From NCBI GenBank assembly GCA_001544595.2, contig FCOH02000009.1:62001-126000 (forward strand): a DNA stretch of 64,000 nucleotides, written 5' to 3'. This DNA is from Caballeronia peredens. Its GTDB lineage: Bacteria; Pseudomonadota; Gammaproteobacteria; Burkholderiales; Burkholderiaceae. The notes beneath the pieces are model-generated. The model was not told the DNA's origin and made no database searches. It saw only the letters and a list, made by a program, of their open reading frames with translations. How positions within the stretch are numbered: position 1 is the stretch's first letter; every line of letters starts with the position of its first letter. Positions 57,307 to 64,000 of this stretch are shown in pieces. The translations under genes were made by a program, and so were the position numbers.

Positions 57307-58221
57307 ATGAACAACATACTGATGGATATCCCGCCACCGTCGTACTGGCAGGAGTTTGAGCGACTCACACTTGATGTCTGCCGCATCCGATGGAAAGATG
57401 ACTACGCGGAGCGACACGGTCGGGACGGACAGTCTCAGTCGGGAGTCGACGTGTATGGCCACAACCATGCTTCATCGTGTGAGCTCAGTGGAGTGCAATG
57501 TAAGAAGCGCAAGAATAAGTCGAAAGGCCTGGAGGTACCGGCTCATTCACTGTCTACTGAGGAAATCGACGAGGAAATTTCGGCGGCATCGAGCTTTCAG
57601 CCGCACCTTCGTCGATTCATCATTGCAACCACGGGGGAGCGGGACGAGAAGATGCAGGGGCACGTCCGGCTTTTGAACGCTGCGAATAAGCATCCGTTTC
57701 AAGTTGCTCTTTGGTTTTGGGACGACTACGTCGATTTCCTCAATTGCAACGAGAACGTGATGTACAAATACTTCTCCTCGGTTCTCCGGTATCGCAAAAC
57801 CTATTCGGAAGACGAGCATTACCTCAGAATGCTTGCCTTAGCGTTCGACAGACCCGCGATTCGTACCACATTTCGTTTGGAGAACCGCGCAACAGATTTT
57901 ATTGCTGCGATTTCCGGTTTGCAGCAGGCCGTAAAAACAGGAACGCTGAAGGACCGCGATGGCCACACAATAGATGAGGCGAGGCGACCATCTAAGCTCG
58001 GTCCCGAACTCAAAGCGATTGGTAGGCTGCTGACGGACGTTAGAAATCTTGCGACTGACGGGTTGGTTCGCGGCGCGATTGTCGACCATGGTACGGTCAT
58101 CGAGATACGAGAGGAATCACTTCAGCACAGGTTGAACGCCTTGCGCAGAGATGTCGTTGACACTTTGAACATTCTTCTTCACCACGCGAACATCGAACCG
58201 GTGGAAGTCGAGAATTTCTGA
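57307..58221 (+). CDS. Stand-alone Mrr-like restriction endonuclease
   Basis: A 304-residue protein. Residues about 13-140 form a restriction-endonuclease-like domain: WQEFERLTLDVCRIRW (first helix), SGVDVYG with Asp48, and GVQCKK with Gln64-x-Lys66, followed by RRFIIATTGERDEKM (a core strand and helix). This is the D...QxK variant of the PD-(D/E)xK site. The C-terminal half (LRMLALAFDRPAIRTTFRLE onward) is helical and unassigned; it may sense a target. It has its own upstream gap of 231 bp, so it is probably an independent module. No methyltransferase is nearby, so it may be type IV-like. Confidence 0.75.
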   Translation: MNNILMDIPPPSYWQEFERLTLDVCRIRWKDDYAERHGRDGQSQSGVDVYGHNHASSCELSGVQCKKRKNKSKGLEVPAHSLSTEEIDEEISAASSFQPHLRRFIIATTGERDEKMQGHVRLLNAANKHPFQVALWFWDDYVDFLNCNENVMYKYFSSVLRYRKTYSEDEHYLRMLALAFDRPAIRTTFRLENRATDFIAAISGLQQAVKTGTLKDRDGHTIDEARRPSKLGPELKAIGRLLTDVRNLATDGLVRGAIVDHGTVIEIREESLQHRLNALRRDVVDTLNILLHHANIEPVEVENF

Positions 58222-58378
58222 AAGGGAAACATGTCGCCGGAAGTGCTAGGCATGTTTGGGTTGGGGCCTCAATGACGCCAACCTCGAAGGCGATATGTAG
58301 CACGCTCTTTGCGCATCCAACGATGCTTATTGTCTCGTCGCGCCTATGAGGTCAATTCGGTTTCGCATTTTATCCAAC

Positions 58379-58400
58379 AGAGGACATAAAAACGTCCTCT
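58379..58400. terminator. Stem-loop after the Mrr-like gene
   Basis: AGAGGAC and GTCCTCT form a perfect 7-bp stem around an 8-nt loop about 160 nt after the stop codon. No T-run follows, so termination is doubtful. Confidence 0.3.
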
Positions 58401-58534
58401 AATCAGATTTGCGCTTTTACGGCCTGGTGTCTAAGCTAAAGCGCGGGTCGCGTTGACACGCTGTGGCGCGGCTGGAGTTTGTCCGTCAGGTTACCTGTGA
58501 GTGGCGAAGCGAGCGAGTCAATCAGGAGGAAGCG

Positions 58535-58930
58535 ATGAGGATTAGCGGAACGAGGCCGGACCAGTACACGTGGCCTGTGACGGGAGAGGAACATCGAAAG
58601 CTCATGAAGGCTTTGGGAGCGGCGTTTGGTCACTCCAGTCCTTCAGCGGCGGAGCGGTACGTTCGTACAATTGACCAGCTACCGCGCGACCCTCTGTCAA
58701 TGGAACGCTTCGCTCGTGAGATGAAAGCATTTCACATCTGGCTGCAATTGTTGACCAACCCAAAACGTATGCACGAAATCATGGTCGTGGGCGGCGACAC
58801 CGGCGTAGAGGATAGCGTGGCGGATATGGCACCGGGGCTGCTCAAGCAGGCGAGTGACCTGTCGTGCCCCGACTTCTTGAACACTCACCTGGCTGCGCTA
58901 GACGCAAATCTCCGCAGCTTGAATCGCTAG
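58535..58930 (+). CDS. Unrecognised 131-residue protein
   Basis: The ATG at 58535 is preceded by AGGAGG at ideal distance, so translation is likely; a longer frame from 58463 is not needed. The protein is soluble and helical (AAERYVRTIDQLPRDPLSMERFAREMKAFHIWLQLL). A glycine-containing segment near the middle reads MVVGGDTGVEDSVADMAPGLL. I do not recognise a family. It lies between the Mrr-like nuclease and the reverse transcriptase and ends in a strong hairpin, so it appears to be its own transcription unit. Confidence 0.65.
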   Translation: MRISGTRPDQYTWPVTGEEHRKLMKALGAAFGHSSPSAAERYVRTIDQLPRDPLSMERFAREMKAFHIWLQLLTNPKRMHEIMVVGGDTGVEDSVADMAPGLLKQASDLSCPDFLNTHLAALDANLRSLNR

Positions 58931-58963
58931 CGGTTAAGCGAGAAACGACCAAACACTCGAGAG

Positions 58964-58991
58964 CGACCGCTGAGGCCCAGCGGTCGATTTT
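58964..58991 (+). terminator. Terminator after the 131-residue protein gene
   Basis: CGACCGCTG and CAGCGGTCG pair perfectly around a 5-nt loop (58964-58986) and are followed by ATTTT. It begins 34 nt after the stop codon and separates that gene from the reverse transcriptase. Confidence 0.8.
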
Positions 58992-59305
58992 GCTTTGGGA
59001 CCGCCTTTCGCTGCCAGCGTCTAGCTCGCGGAACGATGCTGTTGAAATCGCAAACAACAGTCGGGCGGACCTCGAATTGGTCGGAAGACGAGACCGTCGA
59101 ACGAGTTGCTCGCTGTTCGCGCCGTGCGGGATTGGGTAGGTCCAAACATCACTAAAAAGCTTGAGCGCCTCGACCATTTAGCTACCTCACCTTCCAACTC
59201 GGGCGGAATTGACGCCGAAGCCCTTACCCTCAGAAAGGCGTAAGCGCCGCACCGTCACGGTCTTGCGGTTAATATTGGTGACCACCAAACTCAAGAGTTC
59301 GCTTG
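58992..59305 (+). other. Leader region of the reverse transcriptase gene
   Basis: About 310 bp without a gene, downstream of a terminator and directly before the reverse transcriptase start. Retrons and some DRT systems encode a non-coding RNA here. I see no clear retron msr/msd inverted repeats, but the position justifies noting it as a candidate RNA region. Confidence 0.3.
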
Positions 59306-60961
59306 ATGATTTTTGACGACAATCGCTGGGTGTACGAGGGTCTCTCGCGGTTCAACTTTTTCCCCAACCAAAAGGCGCCTATCGGCGAACTGCCTCCATG
59401 TATTACGAGTCGCCAATTGACGCCAGAGGTGGCTGAGTTAGTGCTCGCCGAAGAAGGGCCAAAAGCGCGAGACGCTACCGTCGGATACGACGAGGTCTCG
59501 TACTTGATGACAAGGCATGACAACATTCCGCGGCGTCTCTCGCTCATTCATCCCGTTCCTTATCTCCGAATGGCAGGTCACATCTGGACGCATTGGAACG
59601 AGATTTCGTCGGCGGTCGGGAGCGAAAACAGTGCAATCAAACCCGAAAGACACGATGACGCTCGCATCCTGATAATGAACTACGAGGACGTGCTATCAAA
59701 GTCTCGGCATATCCTGTCAGCAAGTTTTGGGAAGCGCTTTAAGGTTGAAACGGATATTGCGAGCTGTTTCAACAGCATTTATTCGCACTCTATCCCTTGG
59801 GCGGTCGTGGGCTTTGAGGCCGAGAAAGCACGACTTCGTGGAGAAGGAGTTTCTCACTGGAGCGACCGGCTCGATTTAATGCAGCGAACCGCGAAGCGGA
59901 AAGAAACCGTCGGAGTATCGATTGGACCTGGAACATCAAGTATTATCGTTGAGATAATCCTCGGAAAGGTCGATGCCCGTCTTCGGGAAAAAGGCTACGA
60001 ATTTCGCCGGTTCATCGATGACTACATTTGTTTCGCCGAGACGCACGATAAGGCGCAAAGCTTTTTGTCGGACGTCGGTCGCTTTCTTTCGGACTACAGG
60101 CTGCATTTGAACTTGCAGAAGACATCTATAGTGGAGTTGCCGCAACCACTGAGCGCATCTTGGGTTACCGAATTGAGCAACGCGCTCGAAAGTCTTATGT
60201 TGGTCGCGAGTGAGCAAGAGGATGCAAAAATCTTCGCTAACGGTGCAACGCAATATCTTGACCTTGCCATAAAATTAAATCGAGAGACTCGCGATGGCAG
60301 CATTTTGAAGTACGCTTTTGGCTCGCTCATCGCTTGGATTCACGAAAACGCGCTATATGATGTTTCGGAGTATCTAATCAATCTAGCTTGGCACTATCCG
60401 GCGTTGCTTCCTTATCTCGACTCGCTTCACGATAAGTTTCCGGAGAGTCTGAACTCATATGAGCCACAATTGAATGCAATAATCATTGAGAACGCGAAGC
60501 ATCGACGTTCTGATGGCATGGCTTGGCCACTTCATTTAATGCGTAAGACGGGTCTTAAGCTTACCAGCGAAACCATTGAAAGCATTCTGGCTTCTCGTGA
60601 TTGCGTCGCCTACACCTTGCTGTTCGAGATGCATCAAGCGGACGACCAAATCATTGCTTTTGCGAAGGACCTTCTCGACCAAGATTATCTTGAGCGTGAC
60701 GAGTATTGGTTGTTGCTTTACCAACTGGCCTATCACGATGTGATTCCTTTGCATGAGAATGAAAAGGGCTTCGCGGTAATGCTTGAGCACAAGGTGAATT
60801 TCGTGCCTGCTGACGACACGAAGACCACCACAGAGGCATATTGCGATTATCTGAATAACCCGTTTTGGGAGGAGGGCGAGGGACCGCTTTCGATGAGCGA
60901 TTGGATTCTGGAGCAGGCGAAACTGGGGCGAGAGGTTAAAGACGACCCGTTAGGCTCATGA
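59306..60961 (+). CDS. Defence-type reverse transcriptase with helical C-terminal domain
   Basis: A 551-residue RNA-directed DNA polymerase. RT motif A is FKVETDIASCFNSIYSHSIPWA (catalytic Asp150), the motif B-like turn is SIGPGTSS (205-212), and motif C is RRFIDDYICF with Asp238-Asp239. The IDD box and the HSIPWA block are typical of Abi/UG (DRT) reverse transcriptases rather than group II introns. Residues about 290-551 are alpha-helical, like the repeat domains of AbiA/AbiK-type proteins. No maturase or nuclease domain is seen. I cannot assign it to a named DRT class. ATG at 59306 directly follows an in-frame TTG. Confidence 0.85.
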   Translation: MIFDDNRWVYEGLSRFNFFPNQKAPIGELPPCITSRQLTPEVAELVLAEEGPKARDATVGYDEVSYLMTRHDNIPRRLSLIHPVPYLRMAGHIWTHWNEISSAVGSENSAIKPERHDDARILIMNYEDVLSKSRHILSASFGKRFKVETDIASCFNSIYSHSIPWAVVGFEAEKARLRGEGVSHWSDRLDLMQRTAKRKETVGVSIGPGTSSIIVEIILGKVDARLREKGYEFRRFIDDYICFAETHDKAQSFLSDVGRFLSDYRLHLNLQKTSIVELPQPLSASWVTELSNALESLMLVASEQEDAKIFANGATQYLDLAIKLNRETRDGSILKYAFGSLIAWIHENALYDVSEYLINLAWHYPALLPYLDSLHDKFPESLNSYEPQLNAIIIENAKHRRSDGMAWPLHLMRKTGLKLTSETIESILASRDCVAYTLLFEMHQADDQIIAFAKDLLDQDYLERDEYWLLLYQLAYHDVIPLHENEKGFAVMLEHKVNFVPADDTKTTTEAYCDYLNNPFWEEGEGPLSMSDWILEQAKLGREVKDDPLGS

Positions 60962-60983
60962 CCGATTTGCTATTGGGCTCAAA

Positions 60984-61253
60984 TCACTCCCACTTCCCCT
61001 TAGCGAGCTTGTCCTTCAGGTCGCTGATTTTTCGCTGAGCCTCGGGCCGCGGCGTTGCCAACACTTCGATGGGAATGGTGACGCCAAGGATTTTCGCGAG
61101 ATTGGAAACATAGGGGCGGCGCTCCCCTGGAATGTCTGCTCGGGCCCGTTTGACCCGTTTGATGCCACAAACTGAAATCAGATACTCAAGCGTTCTCTGG
61201 TCACGGCCGGACTCCACGATTACGTCCAGGCTCTGCAGGTCTTCTGGTCGCAT
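60984..61253 (-). CDS. Small unrecognised protein convergent with the RT gene
   Basis: An 89-residue protein starting MRPEDLQSLDVIVESGRDQR. Its charged helical body reads YLISVCGIKRVKRARADIPG, then RRPYVSNLAKILGVTIP, and ends in a basic KISDLKDKLAKGKWE. The YVSNLAKILGVTIP stretch looks like the recognition part of a small HTH, so DNA binding is possible. It converges on the RT gene with 22 bp between stop codons. The start at 61253 is preferred to a longer frame because the upstream extension is not protein-like. Family not recognised. Confidence 0.5.
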   Translation of the reverse strand: MRPEDLQSLDVIVESGRDQRTLEYLISVCGIKRVKRARADIPGERRPYVSNLAKILGVTIPIEVLATPRPEAQRKISDLKDKLAKGKWE

Positions 61254-61531
61254 GGTAGGCTCGCTGCGAATGGTTGGGCACCAATCGGTTACAGGACGGG
61301 CGGCTTGGTGCCAGCGGGGTCTCGTAGGGGCACAAAACTTTCGCAAATGGACTTGACGACATAAGCTGGGTAGGCGAAGTGCGTAGCCCGACGGACAAGA
61401 GTCAGACGACAACGTATCATACTCATCCACTTGGTTCGTGGCGGCCAAGTCGTTTTTATTGAGCCATTGATGTGACGATTTGACTTCACAGTGTCCTTTT
61501 TGTCGCCGCCGCGCTTACGTGGGGGAGTTCG

Positions 61532-62971
61532 ATGATTGAGGTCAGCAACAGCGTCCCGGTTCGCACCGTCTTCGCTTCGTTGAAAAGTGTCAAGCCGTTT
61601 GAACGCCTCTCGGAACTTGAAGCGCACTTCGGGACTTCGCTGCGAGCTACGGGCGGCGTACCTGTTCGCCTCGCTTTGGCCGCTGCCAGAGATGGAGCAC
61701 GAGCGGTTCAGCGCGACCTGTTTGATTTTGCGCCGGCGGCGTCCGTCATCAGTCTCGTACATGAACTGGGCCCTGAAGAATCGCCTCAGATAGCCGAAGC
61801 GCTCGCTGATGTTATTCCCAACTTCGAGTGTTTTCGGTGGAACATCTCGTCTTTGGGGCAGTATCAACAAGTGGTGAACAGATTCAACGAGGATGCCCTA
61901 ATTCCCGTGTTGAATCTCTCACTCTCTAGTGACCAGAATGTTGGTTGGGTAGACCCCCACGACGGTCTCGTTGATGTGGCGAGTAGTTCGTTTCGGCTGA
62001 CGCTACGGCATTACATTTCCCGCTCCCTGGATGTCCGACAACGACTTAGCGTTCTCATGGCTGCGGTCAGATATTTGCAAGTATTAGCTTTAGCTGGACT
62101 ATCGGAGGAGCAATATGGCTTTCAGCCTGGATGGAACATAATATCCGCGCTCATTGAGATGTTTGAAGAAGAGGACGTGCGCGAGTTGATTTACTTCGGC
62201 GCGTCGCAAACAGTTCTATTGAATGCTATCCAGTCATTGATGACTTCCGCAAACAGCTTAGAATTTGTCGGCGCTCTCGATTCTCCTCTTCTGCAACTCT
62301 TCTCTCCATCGACAATACCGGCGTTCTTCTCCAAGTTAAATAATCTCGTTAATCAGCCGAAGTTCTCGGGAACCGACGCAACAGTTGCAACTTGGCCTTG
62401 CTATGTGTGGTCGTGGAAGTTTGAATCTCGATTCCCTATTTGCGAGCCCGAATTCATGAGCTTGGTTCCGAAGAAATGTATGAAAGAATTCGAGGAAATG
62501 TCCGAGCTTAAGGAAAAGAAAATCGAGCGGTTTGGACGCAGCGTGACACATCTGGACGAGAGTCAGCAAGTAGTTGCTGCGAGCCCTAATATTTTTGTGC
62601 TCTTCGAACAATCTAGTACCTCAGAATATTCGGACGATACCTTTGGCTACGTTGAAAACGATAAGTTCGTATTCGCTGTCCTTTGGGTTCCAACCTCTGT
62701 ATTGAAAAACGCCGAGGATAGCGACATTTCGGTCTTAGTGTACGTGTCATTCCCCGAGCCAGAGTTAATTTCTATTCCTTATGCCGTCAGTTCCGAGCGG
62801 TTCGATTATGGCGGACGACACTGTCGTAAACTGAACATTCGTCTCAATTTTTCTGATTTTCTACGCACGCGGTCTTCGACGTCGCCGTCTGAAAAAGGTT
62901 ACCGCGTCAGCTTTGGTCTGATTATCGAGAAGAACAATGAGTTCTTATGCGCCGGCGATAACGCCATTTGA
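61532..62971 (+). CDS. Unrecognised 479-residue protein, first gene of a two-gene unit
   Basis: The start has a strong ribosome site (GGGGGAG). The N-terminal 150 residues look globular alpha/beta (VISLVHELGPEESPQIAEAL), the middle (about 165-300) is helical (SLDVRQRLSVLMAAVRYLQV), and the last 150 residues seem beta-rich (FVFAVLWVPTSVLKNAEDSD, then ISVLVYVSFPEPELIS). No transmembrane helix, Walker motif or nuclease motif is visible, and I do not recognise the family. Its end overlaps the hydrolase gene by 35 nt, which implies co-translation and a shared task. Base composition is AT-richer than the catabolic genes to the left. Confidence 0.7.
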   Translation: MIEVSNSVPVRTVFASLKSVKPFERLSELEAHFGTSLRATGGVPVRLALAAARDGARAVQRDLFDFAPAASVISLVHELGPEESPQIAEALADVIPNFECFRWNISSLGQYQQVVNRFNEDALIPVLNLSLSSDQNVGWVDPHDGLVDVASSSFRLTLRHYISRSLDVRQRLSVLMAAVRYLQVLALAGLSEEQYGFQPGWNIISALIEMFEEEDVRELIYFGASQTVLLNAIQSLMTSANSLEFVGALDSPLLQLFSPSTIPAFFSKLNNLVNQPKFSGTDATVATWPCYVWSWKFESRFPICEPEFMSLVPKKCMKEFEEMSELKEKKIERFGRSVTHLDESQQVVAASPNIFVLFEQSSTSEYSDDTFGYVENDKFVFAVLWVPTSVLKNAEDSDISVLVYVSFPEPELISIPYAVSSERFDYGGRHCRKLNIRLNFSDFLRTRSSTSPSEKGYRVSFGLIIEKNNEFLCAGDNAI

Positions 62972-63923
62972 CACGAATCTCACAGCAGTCAGCGGCAGCC
63001 CTCCAAGGCACGCGCTTGTGTTTGTGCATGGAATTTTATCCTCGCACGTTACGTTTCTGAAGGCATATAAGTACTTCAGACGCGTGTCGAAAAATCTCGG
63101 GACGGAGCTTGCGTATTTCGACTACGATTATCGACTTGGCTTAGTCGAAAACGGTAGAGCTCTGGGAACTGCGTTGAAGTCGAGGTACGGGCATGGAGAA
63201 ACAACGGTTTCTTTGGTTTGTCATAGTATGGGAGGTTTAATCGGTCGCCTGTCCATTCTTGCGAACGATTCTCCAATGCCATTTTTGCGAGCGTTATTCA
63301 TGCTAGGGACACCAAATCGTGGTGCCTTCCACTCTCGTCAACTCGACCCGCTCTTTGCTGCGATGCTAGAGAGTGGAATTCCCGCAAGAGCTGTCCAAAG
63401 GCGCGCTCGCGGCATATTAGAGTTGACGGATGCTTATTCCATATTAAACGGATTCGAAAGTAAGTCTAAGTTCGCTAACGATATCTTCTACATCTCGATA
63501 CCGGGTTGTTTCTTTCATGAAAGGCGCGCTATCTATAAAAGAAACGAGGTGCCGGAAAAACTTTTTTGGCTGGTTAACTTGACCGCAGCTCTGTCTGAGA
63601 GGCTTCCAATAATCTCCGTCCGGCTAAATCGTCCTCACGACGGGGTCGTTGAGCGGGTTAGCAATTCGTTGATACCGTGTGATTCAGGGCAGTGGTCTGA
63701 GAAAGCATCGAGTGTTAACTTTAGAGGCAATCCCGACCCTACCTATGTTCATGTGCAGCATAGGGTATGCGATGAACTCACCCATGGGCGAATACAGTCC
63801 TCATACCCGCTGCTGCGAATAATGTGGGAGATGATGCTCGCGGGTTCAATTTCCGGCTGGATTGACGAACTCACACCGGATGATTTCGGAAAATTGTTTT
63901 ATTGGACCGAAAATGCATCTTGA
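62937..63923 (+). CDS. Lipase-like alpha/beta hydrolase, second gene of the unit
   Basis: A 328-residue soluble serine hydrolase of the lipase/DUF676/PGAP1-like kind. The oxyanion strand is LVFVHGILSS (His31-Gly32), the nucleophile elbow is CHSMGG (Ser97), and the segment MLGTPNRG is the lid-region turn typical of lipases. Candidate acid and histidine are Asp in RPHDGVV (about residue 233) and His in HVQHRV or LTHG. It could hydrolyse lipid or other esters, so as a toxin it might damage membranes. The ATG lies inside the upstream gene (35-nt overlap). It ends before the window edge; nothing further is seen after 63923. Confidence 0.82.
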   Translation: MSSYAPAITPFDTNLTAVSGSPPRHALVFVHGILSSHVTFLKAYKYFRRVSKNLGTELAYFDYDYRLGLVENGRALGTALKSRYGHGETTVSLVCHSMGGLIGRLSILANDSPMPFLRALFMLGTPNRGAFHSRQLDPLFAAMLESGIPARAVQRRARGILELTDAYSILNGFESKSKFANDIFYISIPGCFFHERRAIYKRNEVPEKLFWLVNLTAALSERLPIISVRLNRPHDGVVERVSNSLIPCDSGQWSEKASSVNFRGNPDPTYVHVQHRVCDELTHGRIQSSYPLLRIMWEMMLAGSISGWIDELTPDDFGKLFYWTENAS

Positions 63924-64000
63924 ACTTGGTTGCTTCCTCCCAGTTCATTATTCGTAACGTACGCGACTTTGTTTCCCAGCGGCGAGTGGGGCCGCCCGCG

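Noticed and set aside
59306-60961. Reverse transcriptase as a group II intron or retron RT
   Set aside because: No maturase/HNH domain, no intron RNA-like flanks, and no recognisable msr/msd repeats upstream; motif style fits Abi/UG reverse transcriptases better.
1-64000. tRNA, rRNA, CRISPR array, integrase or complete IS
   Set aside because: Scanning by eye for T-loop motifs, regularly spaced repeats and recombinase motifs found none. A tRNAscan, CRISPR finder and ISfinder run would be decisive.

Overview
The window looks like a chromosome or megaplasmid segment of a Burkholderiaceae bacterium, most likely Paraburkholderia, Caballeronia or a close relative. The family signs are a Burkholderia-type OmpC-like porin, a DUF4148 secreted protein, a PsiF-repeat protein, H-NS proteins with lysine/alanine-rich tails, many LysR regulators, and a lysR-llpE-RND efflux locus with the gene order of bpeT-llpE-bpeEF-oprC (B. 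pseudomallei) and ceoR-llpE-ceoAB-opcM (B. cenocepacia). This assignment is inference from gene content. No rRNA, tRNA, CRISPR array, integrase or intact insertion sequence was seen.

Layout. 0-11.7 kb: a catabolic block with an MFS importer, a lactonase divergent from a GntR regulator, then cupin, Ldh-family dehydrogenase, quinol-monooxygenase-like protein, aldehyde dehydrogenase, type II NADH dehydrogenase and an MHS-family carboxylate transporter. This reads as uptake and oxidation of a small hydroxy or sugar acid; the substrate is not evident. 12-21 kb: envelope and nucleoid genes (H-NS paralogue 1, PsiF protein, lipoprotein, CheY-like receiver, porin, DUF4148 protein, LysR) separated by decayed DNA with an IS5-type transposase remnant. 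21-30.4 kb: glutathione transferase, an N-terminally short MFS protein, ChaC-type gamma-glutamylcyclotransferase, epoxide hydrolase, a 14-TM drug exporter, the histidine methyltransferase EgtD and a LysR regulator.

30.8-39 kb: the RND efflux locus on the minus strand, with a LysR-type operator-like palindrome before llpE and a perfect 16-bp hairpin inside the adaptor gene. Next to it lies a multiply frameshifted second copy of chaC. 41-47.2 kb: a membrane PAS histidine kinase, a stand-alone receiver, a FixJ-type regulator, an AraC regulator and an MHS transporter. 48-50.3 kb: a small gene with a frame problem at its start, the remains of a LivK-like binding protein, and H-NS paralogue 2.

50.9-63.9 kb is a dense defence island, mostly on the plus strand and visibly AT-richer toward its end: (1) a complete ABC-3C operon (REase-like effector, middle component, DUF3732 ATPase); (2) an ATPase-HNH pair resembling Septu but with a long extra N-terminal region; (3) a stand-alone Mrr-like nuclease; (4) a reverse transcriptase with an alpha-helical C-terminal half, not assigned to a named DRT or Abi class; (5) an unrecognised 479-residue protein overlapping a lipase-like serine hydrolase. 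Module 5 is the best candidate for an undescribed system; modules 2 and 4 are the next best. Defence roles are inferred from families and clustering.
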